Positions 34,126-43,027 are shown, counted from the stretch's first letter. The stretch is 64,000 bases of DNA from Streptomyces gossypii (GCF_025165795.1 NZ_JAJAGO010000009.1:248001-312000), one strand, 5' to 3'. Notes: generated from the sequence alone by a model not told the origin. Program-made: numbers and translations.

Positions 34126-35025
34126 ATGATCGAAGCTCGTCATCTCCGGGTGCTGCGCGCGGTGGCCGGGACCGGATCCTTCTCCGCCGCCGCCCGCGAG
34201 CTGGGCTGCACCCAGCCCGCCGTCAGCCAGCAGATGAAGGCTCTGGAGCAGTCCGCCGGTACTCCGCTGCTGGTCAGGGCAGGTCGTGAGACGCGGCTGA
34301 CCGAGGCGGGCGAGGCGCTGCTGCGGCACGCCACCGGGATTCTGGCCGGGCTCACCGCGGCGGAGGAGGAGGTCGCGGCGCTGGCCGGGCTGCGGGCGGG
34401 CCGGGTGCGGCTGGTCTCCTTCCCCAGCGGCAGTTCCACGCTCGTGCCCTCGGCCGTGGCCGCGATGCGCGCCGATCACCCGGGCACCCGGATCTCGCTC
34501 GTGGAGGCGGAGCCGCCCCGGTCGGTCGAGATGGTGCGGGAGGGCGATGCGGAGATCGCCCTCGCCTTCCGCTACGGCCCCTCGCCGGAGTGGGACGACC
34601 TGGCGGTACGTCCGCTGCTGAACGACCGGCTGGTCGGCCTGGTGCCCAGGACGCACCGCTTCGCCGGGCGGGAGGAGGTCGGGCTCGCCACGCTGGCGGA
34701 GGAACCATGGATCGCGGGCTGCCCGCGCTGCCGCCGCCATCTTGTCGAGGTGTGCGAGGAGGCCGGATTCACTCCGCGGATCGACTTCGCGACGGACGAC
34801 TATCCGGCGGTGGTGGGCCTGGTCGGTGCGGGTCTGGGGGTGGCGGTGCTTCCCGAGCTCGCCGTCGCCTCGGTCCGTACGGAGGGGGTCGGGACGGTGC
34901 GGGTCACCCCGCTGATGCCGCGTGAGGTGGTGGCTCTGGCGCTGCCCGATCTGGCGCGGGCACCGGCGGTCGCGGCGATGCTGGACCGGCTGGCGCTGGC
35001 CGCGAACGCCACCGGGCGGACCTGA
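34126..35025 (+). CDS. LysR-family transcriptional regulator
   Basis: 299 residues. N-terminal winged helix: IEARHLRVLRAVAGTGSFSA, CTQPAVSQQMKALE, TRLTEAGEALL. The LysR substrate domain follows from about 90, with a CxxC (GCPRCRRH) near residue 205 that could be redox- or metal-sensitive. ATG 34126 is chosen by alignment with the family start. The GAAGG site abuts it, so the mRNA may be near-leaderless. The divergent MOSC gene is the likely target. Confidence 0.9.
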   Translation: MIEARHLRVLRAVAGTGSFSAAARELGCTQPAVSQQMKALEQSAGTPLLVRAGRETRLTEAGEALLRHATGILAGLTAAEEEVAALAGLRAGRVRLVSFPSGSSTLVPSAVAAMRADHPGTRISLVEAEPPRSVEMVREGDAEIALAFRYGPSPEWDDLAVRPLLNDRLVGLVPRTHRFAGREEVGLATLAEEPWIAGCPRCRRHLVEVCEEAGFTPRIDFATDDYPAVVGLVGAGLGVAVLPELAVASVRTEGVGTVRVTPLMPREVVALALPDLARAPAVAAMLDRLALAANATGRT

Positions 35026-35173
35026 CGGGTCGCTCTGATGCGGCCTGGCGGCCTGAAAAGACCTGCCGGCGGAACGTCGGAGATTGCGCCGATCGAGTGA
35101 AAGGCTCGGGTGAACAACCCGGGTGGACCGTGCAGCCGGCGATTCCGGTGAACGGGTGCGGAAAAACGTTCCG

Positions 35174-35488
35174 TCACCTGCTCGGGCCGCTCGACGCGGT
35201 GAGGAGGCGGCTGCGCGCCCGCCCCATCAGCTCTTCGCGTTCATCCTCGGTGAGACCACCCCATACGCCGTACGGCTCCCGCACCGTCAGGGCGTGCGCG
35301 GCGCATTCGGAGCGGACCGGGCAGCGCATGCACACCTCTTTGGCGGAGGTTTCGCGTGCGCTGCGGGCGGCTCCGCGCTCTCCTTCGGGGTGGAAGAACA
35401 GTGAGCTGTCGACGCCCCGGCAGGCAGCGAGCAGCTGCCAGTCCCACAGATCGGCGTTCGGGCCCGGGAGGCGGGAGAAGTCTGCCAT
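35174..35488 (-). CDS. whiD: WhiB-family iron-sulfur regulator WhiD
   Basis: 104-residue Wbl protein. The four [4Fe-4S] ligands are Cys23, Cys53, Cys56 and Cys62 (C-x29-CxxC-x5-C), followed by GVWGG(L)T, the conserved turn used for sigma-factor contact, and a basic C-terminus. Position next to bldM and the SigD-type sigma gene identifies it as the WhiD orthologue (WhiB3 in mycobacteria), needed for late sporulation in S. coelicolor. AGAGGA lies 5 nt before the ATG. Confidence 0.93.
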   Translation of the reverse strand: MADFSRLPGPNADLWDWQLLAACRGVDSSLFFHPEGERGAARSARETSAKEVCMRCPVRSECAAHALTVREPYGVWGGLTEDEREELMGRARSRLLTASSGPSR

Positions 35489-35665
35489 TGCGTGTCCTCT
35501 CGGATATGTGCGCGGAAGCGGACTGGAGGCGCGGAGTCGCTCATCTGTAAATATGACTCTTTGCCAAATCTAGCTATTACCCGAACGAAGCGAAAGAAAC
35601 CATGAGCAAACAGGGCATTTAGGGATGATCTGCGCGGCTGTGCGATATCGGAGTTCTGTATCCGT

Positions 35666-35682
35666 ACACTCACCTAGAGTGT
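35666..35682. promoter_or_regulatory. Inverted repeat, BldD-box-like
   Basis: ACACTC (35666-35671), 5-nt spacer, GAGTGT (35677-35682). TCACCTAGAGTGT within it differs from the BldD consensus TNACNCWGNGTNA at two fixed positions. It lies 20 bp upstream of the bldM -35. bldM is a known BldD target in Streptomyces, so the assignment is reasonable but unproven. Confidence 0.45.
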
Positions 35683-35702
35683 GCAAAGTGGCCACTGAAG
35701 CC

Positions 35703-35730
35703 CGTAACTCTTTTGGGTGACCGTCGTTGA
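35703..35730 (+). promoter_or_regulatory. Sigma-BldN promoter of bldM
   Basis: CGTAAC (35703-35708), exactly 16 bp, CGTTGA (35725-35730). This is identical to the known sigma-BldN consensus, and bldM is the classic BldN target. The distance to the bldM ATG is about 130 nt. Confidence 0.88.
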
Positions 35731-35860
35731 GAGTGCGGAGGCGATTGATGGACGAGGTTCGGGCGCCGAGTGCCCAGACCGTTGACTGTCAATCGCACAG
35801 GTGACGATTCGTAACAGCCTGGAGGCTCAAGGTGATGCGCATCAGCTGCGGGGGGCGGTC

Positions 35861-36472
35861 ATGACGTCCGTCCTCGTATGCGACGACTCCCCGCTTGCCC
35901 GAGAGGCGCTCCGCCGCGCGGTCGCGACCGTGCCCGGTGTGGAGCGTGTGACGACGGCGGCCAACGGCGAGGAAGTGCTCCGCCGCTGGGGTGCTGATCG
36001 CTCCGATCTGATTCTCATGGATGTCCGGATGCCCGGACTGGGAGGCGTGGAGACCGTACGGCGGCTGCTCTCCGCCGATCCCGGTGCGCGCATCATCATG
36101 CTGACCGTGGCCGAGGACTTGGACGGTGTGGCGCTGGCCGTCGCCGCCGGAGCCCGCGGGTACCTGCACAAGGACGCCTCGCGCGCCGAACTGCGGGCCA
36201 CGGTCACCCAGGCCCTGGCCGACCCGACGTGGCGGCTGGCGCCGCGTCGGCTGCGGTCCGCCGAGATGGGGGCGGCCCCGACCCTCACCGCACGTGAGAT
36301 CCAGGTACTCGAGGGGATGAGTCACGGCAGATCGAACGCCGAGATCGGGCGGGAGCTGTTCCTGTCCGAGGACACGGTGAAGACTCACGCCAGGCGGCTC
36401 TTCAAGAAGCTGGGCGCCTCGGACCGAGCGCACGCCGTTGCGCTCGGCTTCCGCTGGGGCCTCGTCCGCTAG
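35861..36472 (+). CDS. bldM: Orphan response regulator BldM
   Basis: Developmental regulator, 203 residues. The receiver domain has acidic pocket Asp8-Asp9, Asp54 (LILMDVRMPG) and Lys104 (YLHKDAS). The LuxR-type helix-turn-helix (LTAREIQVLEGMSHG...SEDTVKTHARRLFKKLG) is at about 143-195. No kinase gene is adjacent, in line with its orphan status; in S. coelicolor Asp54 is dispensable for function. ATG 35861 follows GGGGGGCGGTC; an upstream in-frame ATG at 35801 is not supported. It forms homodimers, or heterodimers with WhiI, to drive aerial growth and sporulation genes. Confidence 0.95.
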   Translation: MTSVLVCDDSPLAREALRRAVATVPGVERVTTAANGEEVLRRWGADRSDLILMDVRMPGLGGVETVRRLLSADPGARIIMLTVAEDLDGVALAVAAGARGYLHKDASRAELRATVTQALADPTWRLAPRRLRSAEMGAAPTLTAREIQVLEGMSHGRSNAEIGRELFLSEDTVKTHARRLFKKLGASDRAHAVALGFRWGLVR

Positions 36473-37116
36473 GGCCCCTCCGGCGGGTCAGGGTGATCCG
36501 CCGCCTTGCGGGACGTGCTGTGCCCGAGGAGCTGAGCCGCCTCCCCGCCGGGAGGCGGCGTCTGGCTCCGTCCGCCGTCGGCGTTCCCCGCTGACGGCTT
36601 TCTCATTTCGCCCGTCGTCAGTGTTCTTTCCCACGCCTCCGCGCCGCCCCGGCCCGTCGTGGCAGCTTCGGCGAAGGCCGGGGTTTGCGCCGCCGCCACG
36701 CGGTGACCAGGGGTTCGGCCCCGGGCCCGGCGGGCTGCTGCCGCCGTTCACGTACGCGGCGGGACGGGGCGCGGAGAGGCGTATCCGCCGCGGCCGTCAC
36801 CGGCGGGGGCAGTGCACCCGAGACGCGTCTTCGTCGGAATGCCGTGCGATGCCGCATGCTTGAGGAGTGCGACTCTTCCCCGGCTGCCGCCGGGGTCTCT
36901 CACCCAGCCGCGACGGGGCCCTCATGACGGACGAGCCCTGCCCGGTGCCTTCAGGCAGCGGGCCGAAGCGACCAGATCGCCGGTCGGCGCGGTGCGGATC
37001 CACCCGGAAGGGGGCGGGCTAGCGGCATGGCTACGGGAGCACTCCGTGATAACGCTTCAGCGCACAAAGGGGGCCGCGATGCGGCGGATCGCGCGGCGTC
37101 GGTGCACCATGGACCG
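36473..37116. other. Non-coding stretch bldM-sigD with two hairpins
   Basis: 644 nt without a convincing gene; open frames here lack the expected third-position G+C pattern. It holds two hairpins: 36481-36503 (10-bp arms, one G-U, 3-nt loop, likely bldM terminator) and 36536-36559 (perfect 10-bp stem, 4-nt loop). The rest should contain the sigD promoter, and in-frame upstream starts of sigD (37027, 37102) could extend that gene into it. A small RNA is possible. Confidence 0.5.
36481..36503 (+). terminator. bldM terminator
   Basis: CGGCGGGTCA (36481-36490) pairs with TGATCCGCCG (36494-36503) with one G-U and a 3-nt loop, 8 nt after the bldM stop. Confidence 0.7.
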
Positions 37117-37692
37117 ATGCGCGATGACGAGCACCCGGCGGTCGGCGCCCTCGTGCAGCGTGCGGTCGAGGGGGACGAGCGGGCGACTCACGACCTGCTC
37201 GCGCGTGTCCACCCGCTGGCCCGGCGCTACTGCCGTACGCGGCTGACCAGGCTCCCCGGCGACGCTCGGCATTTCGTCGACGACCTGGCCCAGGAGGTCT
37301 GCCTGGCCGTTCTGTACGCGTTGCCCCGCTACCGCGACACCGGCAAGCCCTTCGAGGCGTTCGTGGTGGCGATCGCTCAGCACAAGATCGCGGATCTCCA
37401 GCGGGCCGCCATGCGCGGCCCCGGAAGCACCGCCGTCCCCTCCGACGAGATGCCGGAGCAGCCGGACAGCTCGCTCGGGCCGGAGGAGCGGGCACTGCTC
37501 AGCAGCGACGCCGAGTGGGCCAAGCAACTCCTCGCCAATCTGCCCGCGCATCAGCGCGAGCTGGTGCTGCTGCGGGTGGCGATCGGCCTCTCCGCCGAGG
37601 AGACCGGCCGGATGCTCGGCATGTCACCGGGCGCCGTACGGGTGGCGCAGCACCGGGCGCTCAGCAGGCTCCGCACCCTGGCCGGGCAGTAG
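37117..37692 (+). CDS. sigD: ECF sigma factor, SigD/ShbA type
   Basis: RNA polymerase sigma factor of 191 residues from ATG 37117. Region 2 (ARRYCRTRLTRLPG...HFVDDLAQEVCLAVLYALPRYRD) and region 4 (LPAHQRELVLLRVAIGLSAEETGRMLGMSPGAVRVAQHRALSRLR) are clear. Position between bldM and guaB corresponds to mycobacterial sigD and to ShbA, which drives transcription of the principal sigma gene hrdB in S. griseus. No anti-sigma gene is adjacent. In-frame starts at 37027 and 37102 are possible; the conserved domain begins after 37117. Six 12-bp repeats start at its last codons. Confidence 0.88.
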   Translation: MRDDEHPAVGALVQRAVEGDERATHDLLARVHPLARRYCRTRLTRLPGDARHFVDDLAQEVCLAVLYALPRYRDTGKPFEAFVVAIAQHKIADLQRAAMRGPGSTAVPSDEMPEQPDSSLGPEERALLSSDAEWAKQLLANLPAHQRELVLLRVAIGLSAEETGRMLGMSPGAVRVAQHRALSRLRTLAGQ

Positions 37693-37758
37693 TCCCGCCA
37701 GTAATCCCGTCAGTAATCCCCTCAGTGGTCCCGTCAGCAAGTCCCTCAGCAACCCAGC
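37687..37758 (+). repeat. Six 12-bp tandem repeats after sigD
   Basis: Units resembling CAGTAATCCCGT run from 37687 to 37758 with a strict 12-bp period and growing divergence. The first unit contains the last codon and stop of sigD. No hairpin potential is obvious, and the function is unknown. Confidence 0.8.
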
Positions 37759-37891
37759 TGAACACGGCAGGGAACACGGCTCGAACCCCGTTCCGACTCG
37801 GCAGCGGAACAGCGCTCAGGGGCCGTGCCCGGCGGGTGCCGGGAGACAGATAGCATGGACATCCGCGCCGCGCAAGCATTGGGAAGGTGTC

Positions 37892-39394
37892 ATGACAGAC
37901 AACGTCGACGGAGTGCCCGCCAAATTCGCCATGCTCGGGCTGACCTACGACGATGTGCTGCTCCTGCCGGGTGAGTCGAACATGGCCCCGCAGGACATCG
38001 ACACCGGATCCCAGGTCTCCCGCAACGTCCGGGTGAACGTACCGCTGCTCTCCGCCGCGATGGACAAGGTCACCGAGGCCCGGATGGCCATCGCGATGGC
38101 CCGCCAGGGCGGTGTGGGCGTGCTGCACCGGAATCTCTCCATCGAGGACCAGGCACTCCAGGCGGACCGGGTCAAGCGCTCCGAGTCCGGCATGGTGACG
38201 GACCCGATCACCATCGGCCCGGACGCCACCCTGAGCGAGGCGGACGCGCTGTGCGGCCGCTTCCGGATCAGTGGTGTGCCGGTGACGGACGCCGCGGACC
38301 GGCTGCTCGGCATCGTCACCAACCGCGACATGGCCTTCGAGATGGACCGCGCCCGGCAGGTCCGCGAGGTCATGACCCCGATGCCGCTGGTCACCGGCAA
38401 GGTCGGCATCTCGCGGGACGACGCGATGGAGCTGCTGCGCCGCCACAAGATCGAGAAGCTGCCGCTCGTCGACGGCGAGGGCGTGCTCAAGGGACTCATC
38501 ACCGTCAAGGACTTCGTGAAGGCGGAGCAGTACCCGAACGCCGCGAAGGACGCCGAGGGCCGCCTCGTCGTCGGCGCGGCGGTCGGCGTGGCGGGGGACG
38601 CGTACGACAGGGCGCAGGCGCTGATCGAGGCGGGCGTCGACTTCCTCGTGGTGGACACCGCGCACGGCCATTCGCGGCTGGTCGGCGACATGGTCGCCAA
38701 GATCAAGTCGAACTCCTCCGTCGATGTCATCGGCGGCAACATCGCCACGCGTGACGGCGCCCAGTCCCTGATCGACTCCGGCGCGGACGCCGTCAAGGTC
38801 GGCGTCGGCCCCGGCTCCATCTGCACGACCCGGGTGGTTGCCGGTATCGGAGTCCCGCAGGTCACGGCGATCTACGAAGCCGCGCAGGCCGCCCGGGACG
38901 CCGGCGTCCCCGTCATCGGCGACGGCGGCCTGCAGTACAGCGGCGACATCGCCAAGGCCCTGGTGGCGGGCGCCGACACGGTGATGCTCGGCAGCCTGCT
39001 GGCGGGCTGCGAGGAGTCGCCCGGCGAGCTGCAGTTCATCAACGGCAAGCAGTTCAAGTCGTACCGGGGGATGGGCTCGCTGGCCGCGATGCAGTCGCGC
39101 GGCGACTCCCGCTCCTTCTCCAAGGACCGCTACTTCCAGGAGGACGTCGGCTCCGACGAGAAGCTGATCCCCGAGGGCGTCGAGGGCCAGGTGCCCTACC
39201 GCGGCCCGCTGTCGGCGGTCGTGCACCAGCTGGTGGGCGGGCTGAAGCAGTCGATGTTCTACGTGGGCGGGCGCACCGTCCCCGAGATGAAGGAGCACGG
39301 CCGGTTCGTCCGGATCACGGCGGCGGGCCTCAAGGAGAGCCACCCGCACGACATCCAGATGACGACCGAGGCACCGAACTACTCCCGCCGCTGA
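37892..39394 (+). CDS. guaB: IMP dehydrogenase
   Basis: NAD-dependent oxidation of IMP to XMP, the committed step of GMP synthesis. 500 residues, full length. TIM-barrel start LTYDDVLLLPGES, two CBS regulatory domains (about 105-225, inserted), and the catalytic loop GVGPGSICTTR with Cys311. The flap region GMGSLAAM and RYFQ are present. ATG start behind GGAAGGTGTC. It is followed by the paralogue guaB3; guaA is 21 kb downstream. Confidence 0.97.
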   Translation: MTDNVDGVPAKFAMLGLTYDDVLLLPGESNMAPQDIDTGSQVSRNVRVNVPLLSAAMDKVTEARMAIAMARQGGVGVLHRNLSIEDQALQADRVKRSESGMVTDPITIGPDATLSEADALCGRFRISGVPVTDAADRLLGIVTNRDMAFEMDRARQVREVMTPMPLVTGKVGISRDDAMELLRRHKIEKLPLVDGEGVLKGLITVKDFVKAEQYPNAAKDAEGRLVVGAAVGVAGDAYDRAQALIEAGVDFLVVDTAHGHSRLVGDMVAKIKSNSSVDVIGGNIATRDGAQSLIDSGADAVKVGVGPGSICTTRVVAGIGVPQVTAIYEAAQAARDAGVPVIGDGGLQYSGDIAKALVAGADTVMLGSLLAGCEESPGELQFINGKQFKSYRGMGSLAAMQSRGDSRSFSKDRYFQEDVGSDEKLIPEGVEGQVPYRGPLSAVVHQLVGGLKQSMFYVGGRTVPEMKEHGRFVRITAAGLKESHPHDIQMTTEAPNYSRR

Positions 39395-39526
39395 GCGGCT
39401 GTTCTCTGTGCTCGATCTCCACGCGTGGCCTGCAGCCTGGCCCCCGTGGAGGAGTGACATGCGGTGACGTCCCCGGGATCCCCTTCGGTGATACTGGGGG
39501 CGTAACCATGAGGAAGGGCCACATTC

Positions 39527-40642
39527 GTGACTGAGATCGAGATCGGGCGCGGCAAGCGCGGCCGTAAGGCGTACGCCTTCGACGACATCGCCGTCGTGCC
39601 CAGCCGGCGCACCCGCGACCCGAAGGAGGTGTCGATCGCCTGGCAGATCGACGCCTACCGCTTCGAGTTGCCGTTCCTGGCCGCGCCCATGGACTCGGTC
39701 GTCTCCCCGGAGACCGCCATCCGGATCGGCCGCCTCGGCGGCCTCGGCGTCCTCAACCTCGAGGGCCTGTGGACGCGGTACGAGGACCCGGAGCCGCTGC
39801 TCGCGGAGATCGCCGAGCTGAGCGAGGATTCCGCGAACCACCGGATGCAGGAGATCTACGCCGAGCCGATCAAGGAGGAGCTGATCGGCCGGCGGATCAG
39901 GGAGGTCCGCGAATCGGGTGTGGTGACGGCCGCCGCGCTCTCGCCGCAGCGCACCGCGGAGTTCTCCAAGGCCGTGGTGGACGCGGGTGTCGACCTCTTC
40001 GTCATCCGGGGCACCACCGTCTCCGCCGAGCATGTCTCCTCGGCCGCCGAGCCGCTCAACCTCAAGCAGTTCATCTACGAGCTGGACGTGCCGGTGATCG
40101 TCGGCGGCTGTGCCACCTACACGGCGGCGCTGCACCTGATGCGTACCGGCGCGGCCGGTGTCCTCGTCGGCTTCGGCGGCGGCGCCGCGCACACCACGCG
40201 GAACGTTCTGGGCATCCAGGTGCCGATGGCGACGGCCGTCGCGGACGTCGCCGCCGCCCGCCGGGACTACCTGGACGAGTCGGGCGGCCGCTATGTGCAC
40301 GTCATCGCCGACGGCGGTGTCGGCTGGTCGGGCGACTTGTCCAAGGCCATCGCCTGCGGCTCGGACGCCGTGATGATCGGCTCCCCGCTGGCCCGTGCCA
40401 CGGACGCGCCGGGGCACGGTCACCACTGGGGCATGGAGGCGGTGCACGAGGACGTACCGCGCGGCAAGCGGATGGACTTGGGCGCGGTCGGTACGACCGA
40501 GGAGGTGCTGCTCGGCCCCTCGCACACCCCGGACGGCTCGATGAACTTCTTCGGTGCCCTGCGCCGTGCGATGGCGACGACCGGCTACTCCGACCTGAAG
40601 GAGTTCCAGCGCGTCGAGGTCATGGTCGCCCCCTCCAACTGA
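39527..40642 (+). CDS. guaB3: GuaB3-family IMP dehydrogenase paralogue
   Basis: 371 residues, an IMPDH-fold protein without CBS domains. It begins EIEIGRGKRGRKAYAFDDI, the family signature. The loop equivalent to GxGSxCxTR reads GFGGGAAHTTR, with His222 where the catalytic Cys of guaB stands. The phosphate-binding IADGGVGWSGDLSKAIACGSDAVMIGSPLA is intact. The protein may therefore not use the normal covalent mechanism, or may be regulatory. GTG start, GAGGAAGG upstream. The guaB-guaB3 pairing is conserved in Actinobacteria. Confidence 0.93.
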   Translation: MTEIEIGRGKRGRKAYAFDDIAVVPSRRTRDPKEVSIAWQIDAYRFELPFLAAPMDSVVSPETAIRIGRLGGLGVLNLEGLWTRYEDPEPLLAEIAELSEDSANHRMQEIYAEPIKEELIGRRIREVRESGVVTAAALSPQRTAEFSKAVVDAGVDLFVIRGTTVSAEHVSSAAEPLNLKQFIYELDVPVIVGGCATYTAALHLMRTGAAGVLVGFGGGAAHTTRNVLGIQVPMATAVADVAAARRDYLDESGGRYVHVIADGGVGWSGDLSKAIACGSDAVMIGSPLARATDAPGHGHHWGMEAVHEDVPRGKRMDLGAVGTTEEVLLGPSHTPDGSMNFFGALRRAMATTGYSDLKEFQRVEVMVAPSN

Positions 40643-40728
40643 GCCCTGACGACTGCTCCCGTCCCGCCCGCCGCGCCGTCCTCGCACGGCCGTCCGGGTG
40701 GGGCGGGCGCCCCAACGGGTCACGCGGT

Positions 40729-40754
40729 GTTTCCTCGGCCCCCTTGCGGGCTAC
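40729..40754 (+). promoter_or_regulatory. Possible sigma-B-type promoter of the catalase gene
   Basis: GTTTC (40729-40733), 14 bp, GGGCTAC (40748-40754). This resembles the Streptomyces sigma-B pattern GNNTN-N14-16-GGGTAC apart from one extra base in the -10. HPII-like catalases are sigma-B dependent in S. coelicolor, which is the main reason for mentioning it. Confidence 0.3.
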
Positions 40755-40805
40755 CCAGCGACAGAACCGGCCGTGGTGCCGGCCGTCGTCGAGGAGCAGA
40801 GGACC

Positions 40806-42944
40806 ATGGCAGATGAGCAGAACCGTCCGAAGGACGCGAAGCAGCGTCAGCGCGACGAGCACCGCGCCGCCGACCCCGAGAGCGGTCCGCTGACCACTGA
40901 TCAGGGTGTCGTCGTCGATCACACAGACGATTCGCTTCAGGCGGGTGAGCGCGGCCCGACGCTGCTGGAGGACTTCCACTTCCGGGAGAAGATCACCCGC
41001 TTCGACCATGAGCGCATTCCCGAGCGGGTGGTGCACGCCCGTGGCGCGGGGGCGTACGGATACTTCGAGCCCTACGAGTCGTGCTCCCGCTTCACCCGTG
41101 CGGCGTTCCTCCAGGATCCGTCCGTACGCACCCCGGTCTTCGTGCGGTTCTCGACGGTCCAGGGGCCGCGCGGGTCGGCGGACACCGTGCGGGACGTGCG
41201 CGGTTTCGCGACGAAGTTCTTCACCTCCGAGGGCAACTACGACCTGGTCGGCAACAACTTCCCGGTGTTCTTCATCCAGGACGGCATCAAGTTCCCCGAC
41301 TTCGTGCACGCGGTGAAGCCCGAGCCGCACAACGAGATCCCCACCGGTGCCTCCGCACACGACACCCTGTGGGATTTCGTGTCGCTCCAGCCGGAGACGC
41401 TGCACACGATCATGTGGCTGATGTCGGACCGGGCGATCCCGCGCAGCTTCCGGATGATGCAGGGCTTCGGCGTGCACACCTTCCGTTTCGTGACGGCGGA
41501 CGGCCACGGGACGTTCGTGAAGTTCCACTGGAAGCCCAAGCTCGGTGTCCACTCGCTGGTGTGGGACGAGGCGCAGGAGTGCATGGGCCGCGATCCGGAC
41601 TTCAACCGGCGCGACCTGTGGGACGCGATCGAGTCGGGCGCCTACCCGGAGTACGAGCTCGGGGTGCAACTGGTGTCGGAGGAAGACGAGTTCGCCTTCG
41701 ACTTCGATCTGCTCGACGCGACGAAGATCATTCCGGAGGAGCAGGTACCCGTCCAGCCCATCGGCCGTATGGTGCTCGACCGCAACCCGGACAATTTCTT
41801 CGCCGAAACCGAGCAGATCGCCTTCCACACCGCGAACATCGTGCCGGGCATCGACTTCACGAACGACCCGCTGCTCCAGGCACGGAACTTCTCCTATCTG
41901 GACACGCAGCTCATCCGCCTCGGCGGCCCGAACTTCGCCCAGATCCCGGTGAACAGGCCGGTCGCCCCGGTGCGGACGAACCACCGGGACGGCTTCCACC
42001 AGTCCGCCATCCATCGGGGCGTCAGCTACACGGAGAACTCGCTCACCGGTGGCTGCCCGGCGATCGCCGGTGCGGGCGGGGAGGCGTTCAGCCACTACGC
42101 GGAGCGCGTCGACGGCGCGAAGATCCGCAAGCGCAGCCCGAGCTTCGAGGACCACTACAGCCAGGCCGCCCTGTTCTGGAACAGCATGAGCGGCTGGGAG
42201 CGGGAGCACATCGTCCAGGCGTTCCGCTTCGAACTGGGCAAGGTCGCCACGATGAGCGTGCGCGAGCGGGTGGTCGCGGAACTGGCCAACGTGGACGCGG
42301 AGCTGACGGCCGCCGTGGCCGCGGGCATCGGAGTGGCGACACCCCCGGCCGCCGCCGGTGGCGGTGCGGCGGGCGGGGGTGCGTCCAGCGGGCGGGCCGC
42401 CTCCCCGGCGCTGAGCCAGGAGAACCTGCCGGGTGACGGCTCCATCCGCTTCCGGCAGATCGCGGTGCTGGTCACGGACGGCGTCGACGCCGACCAGATC
42501 GGCAGGCTCAAGGCGGCCCTCGGCGGAGACGGAGCCGTCGTCGAGGCGCTCGCCCCGCAGGACGGCACGGTCACCGCCTCCGACGGCGGCGACATGCCGG
42601 TGGACCGTGCCCTGCCGACGGTCGCCTCCGTGCTGTACGACGCGGTGATCCTGCCGGACGGCCCGGCCGGCGCGCTCGCCTCCGCCGCCGAGGGCGCGGC
42701 GCTGCGCTTCGTACGGGACGCCTACCGGCACGGCAAGCCCGTGGGGGCCCTCGGGTCGGGCGTCGGCACCCTGGCGGAGCTCGAGCCGGGCGTGCGGTTG
42801 GCCGCGGACAGCGGCGGCGTGGAGGTGGACCGGGGCGTGATCACCGACCGGTCCACGGGCGGTCCGAGCCAGGAATTCCACCGCGCGTTCGCCTCGGCCG
42901 TCGCCGCCCACCGCGACCGCAGCCGCCCGTCGCTGCGCGGCTGA
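40806..42944 (+). CDS. katE: Large-subunit (HPII-type) catalase
   Basis: Heme catalase, 712 residues, clade 2. The distal His lies in ERVVHARGAGAYG, the Asn in GNNFPVFFIQD, and the proximal heme Tyr in NFSYLDTQLIRLGG. After the catalase core a linker rich in Ala/Gly/Ser leads to a C-terminal flavodoxin/class I glutamine-amidotransferase-like domain (about 555-700, IAVLVTDGVDADQIG), characteristic of HPII. ATG start behind GAGGAGCAGAGGACC. It destroys H2O2, in S. coelicolor as part of osmotic/oxidative stress protection. Confidence 0.95.
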   Translation: MADEQNRPKDAKQRQRDEHRAADPESGPLTTDQGVVVDHTDDSLQAGERGPTLLEDFHFREKITRFDHERIPERVVHARGAGAYGYFEPYESCSRFTRAAFLQDPSVRTPVFVRFSTVQGPRGSADTVRDVRGFATKFFTSEGNYDLVGNNFPVFFIQDGIKFPDFVHAVKPEPHNEIPTGASAHDTLWDFVSLQPETLHTIMWLMSDRAIPRSFRMMQGFGVHTFRFVTADGHGTFVKFHWKPKLGVHSLVWDEAQECMGRDPDFNRRDLWDAIESGAYPEYELGVQLVSEEDEFAFDFDLLDATKIIPEEQVPVQPIGRMVLDRNPDNFFAETEQIAFHTANIVPGIDFTNDPLLQARNFSYLDTQLIRLGGPNFAQIPVNRPVAPVRTNHRDGFHQSAIHRGVSYTENSLTGGCPAIAGAGGEAFSHYAERVDGAKIRKRSPSFEDHYSQAALFWNSMSGWEREHIVQAFRFELGKVATMSVRERVVAELANVDAELTAAVAAGIGVATPPAAAGGGAAGGGASSGRAASPALSQENLPGDGSIRFRQIAVLVTDGVDADQIGRLKAALGGDGAVVEALAPQDGTVTASDGGDMPVDRALPTVASVLYDAVILPDGPAGALASAAEGAALRFVRDAYRHGKPVGALGSGVGTLAELEPGVRLAADSGGVEVDRGVITDRSTGGPSQEFHRAFASAVAAHRDRSRPSLRG

Positions 42945-42984
42945 CACCCGCCACTGACACCCGCGACGGAAACCGTGGCGGAAA

Positions 42985-43027
42985 CCGTGGCGGATTACGG
43001 CCGGCTGATGGCCGTGATCCGCCACGG
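42985..43027. terminator. Bidirectional terminator, catalase/dehydrogenase
   Basis: Arms 42985-42995 and 43017-43027 are perfectly complementary (11 bp), with a second short GGCC/GGCC pairing inside. It lies between two convergent genes, just before the stop of the minus-strand one, and can serve both. Confidence 0.75.

Larger units (their letters stand above)
35489..35860. promoter_or_regulatory. whiD-bldM divergent intergenic region
   Basis: 372 nt without a gene. The stretch is A/T-richer than its surroundings (35540-35720) and holds the control sites for both developmental genes: the sigma-BldN-type promoter (35703-35730) and an inverted repeat ACACTC-N5-GAGTGT (35666-35682). Confidence 0.8.

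Noticed and set aside
40643..40805. Upstream extension of the catalase start to 40698
   Set aside because: The extra 36 codons match no catalase, while ATG 40806 has an excellent GAGGAGCAGAGGACC context.
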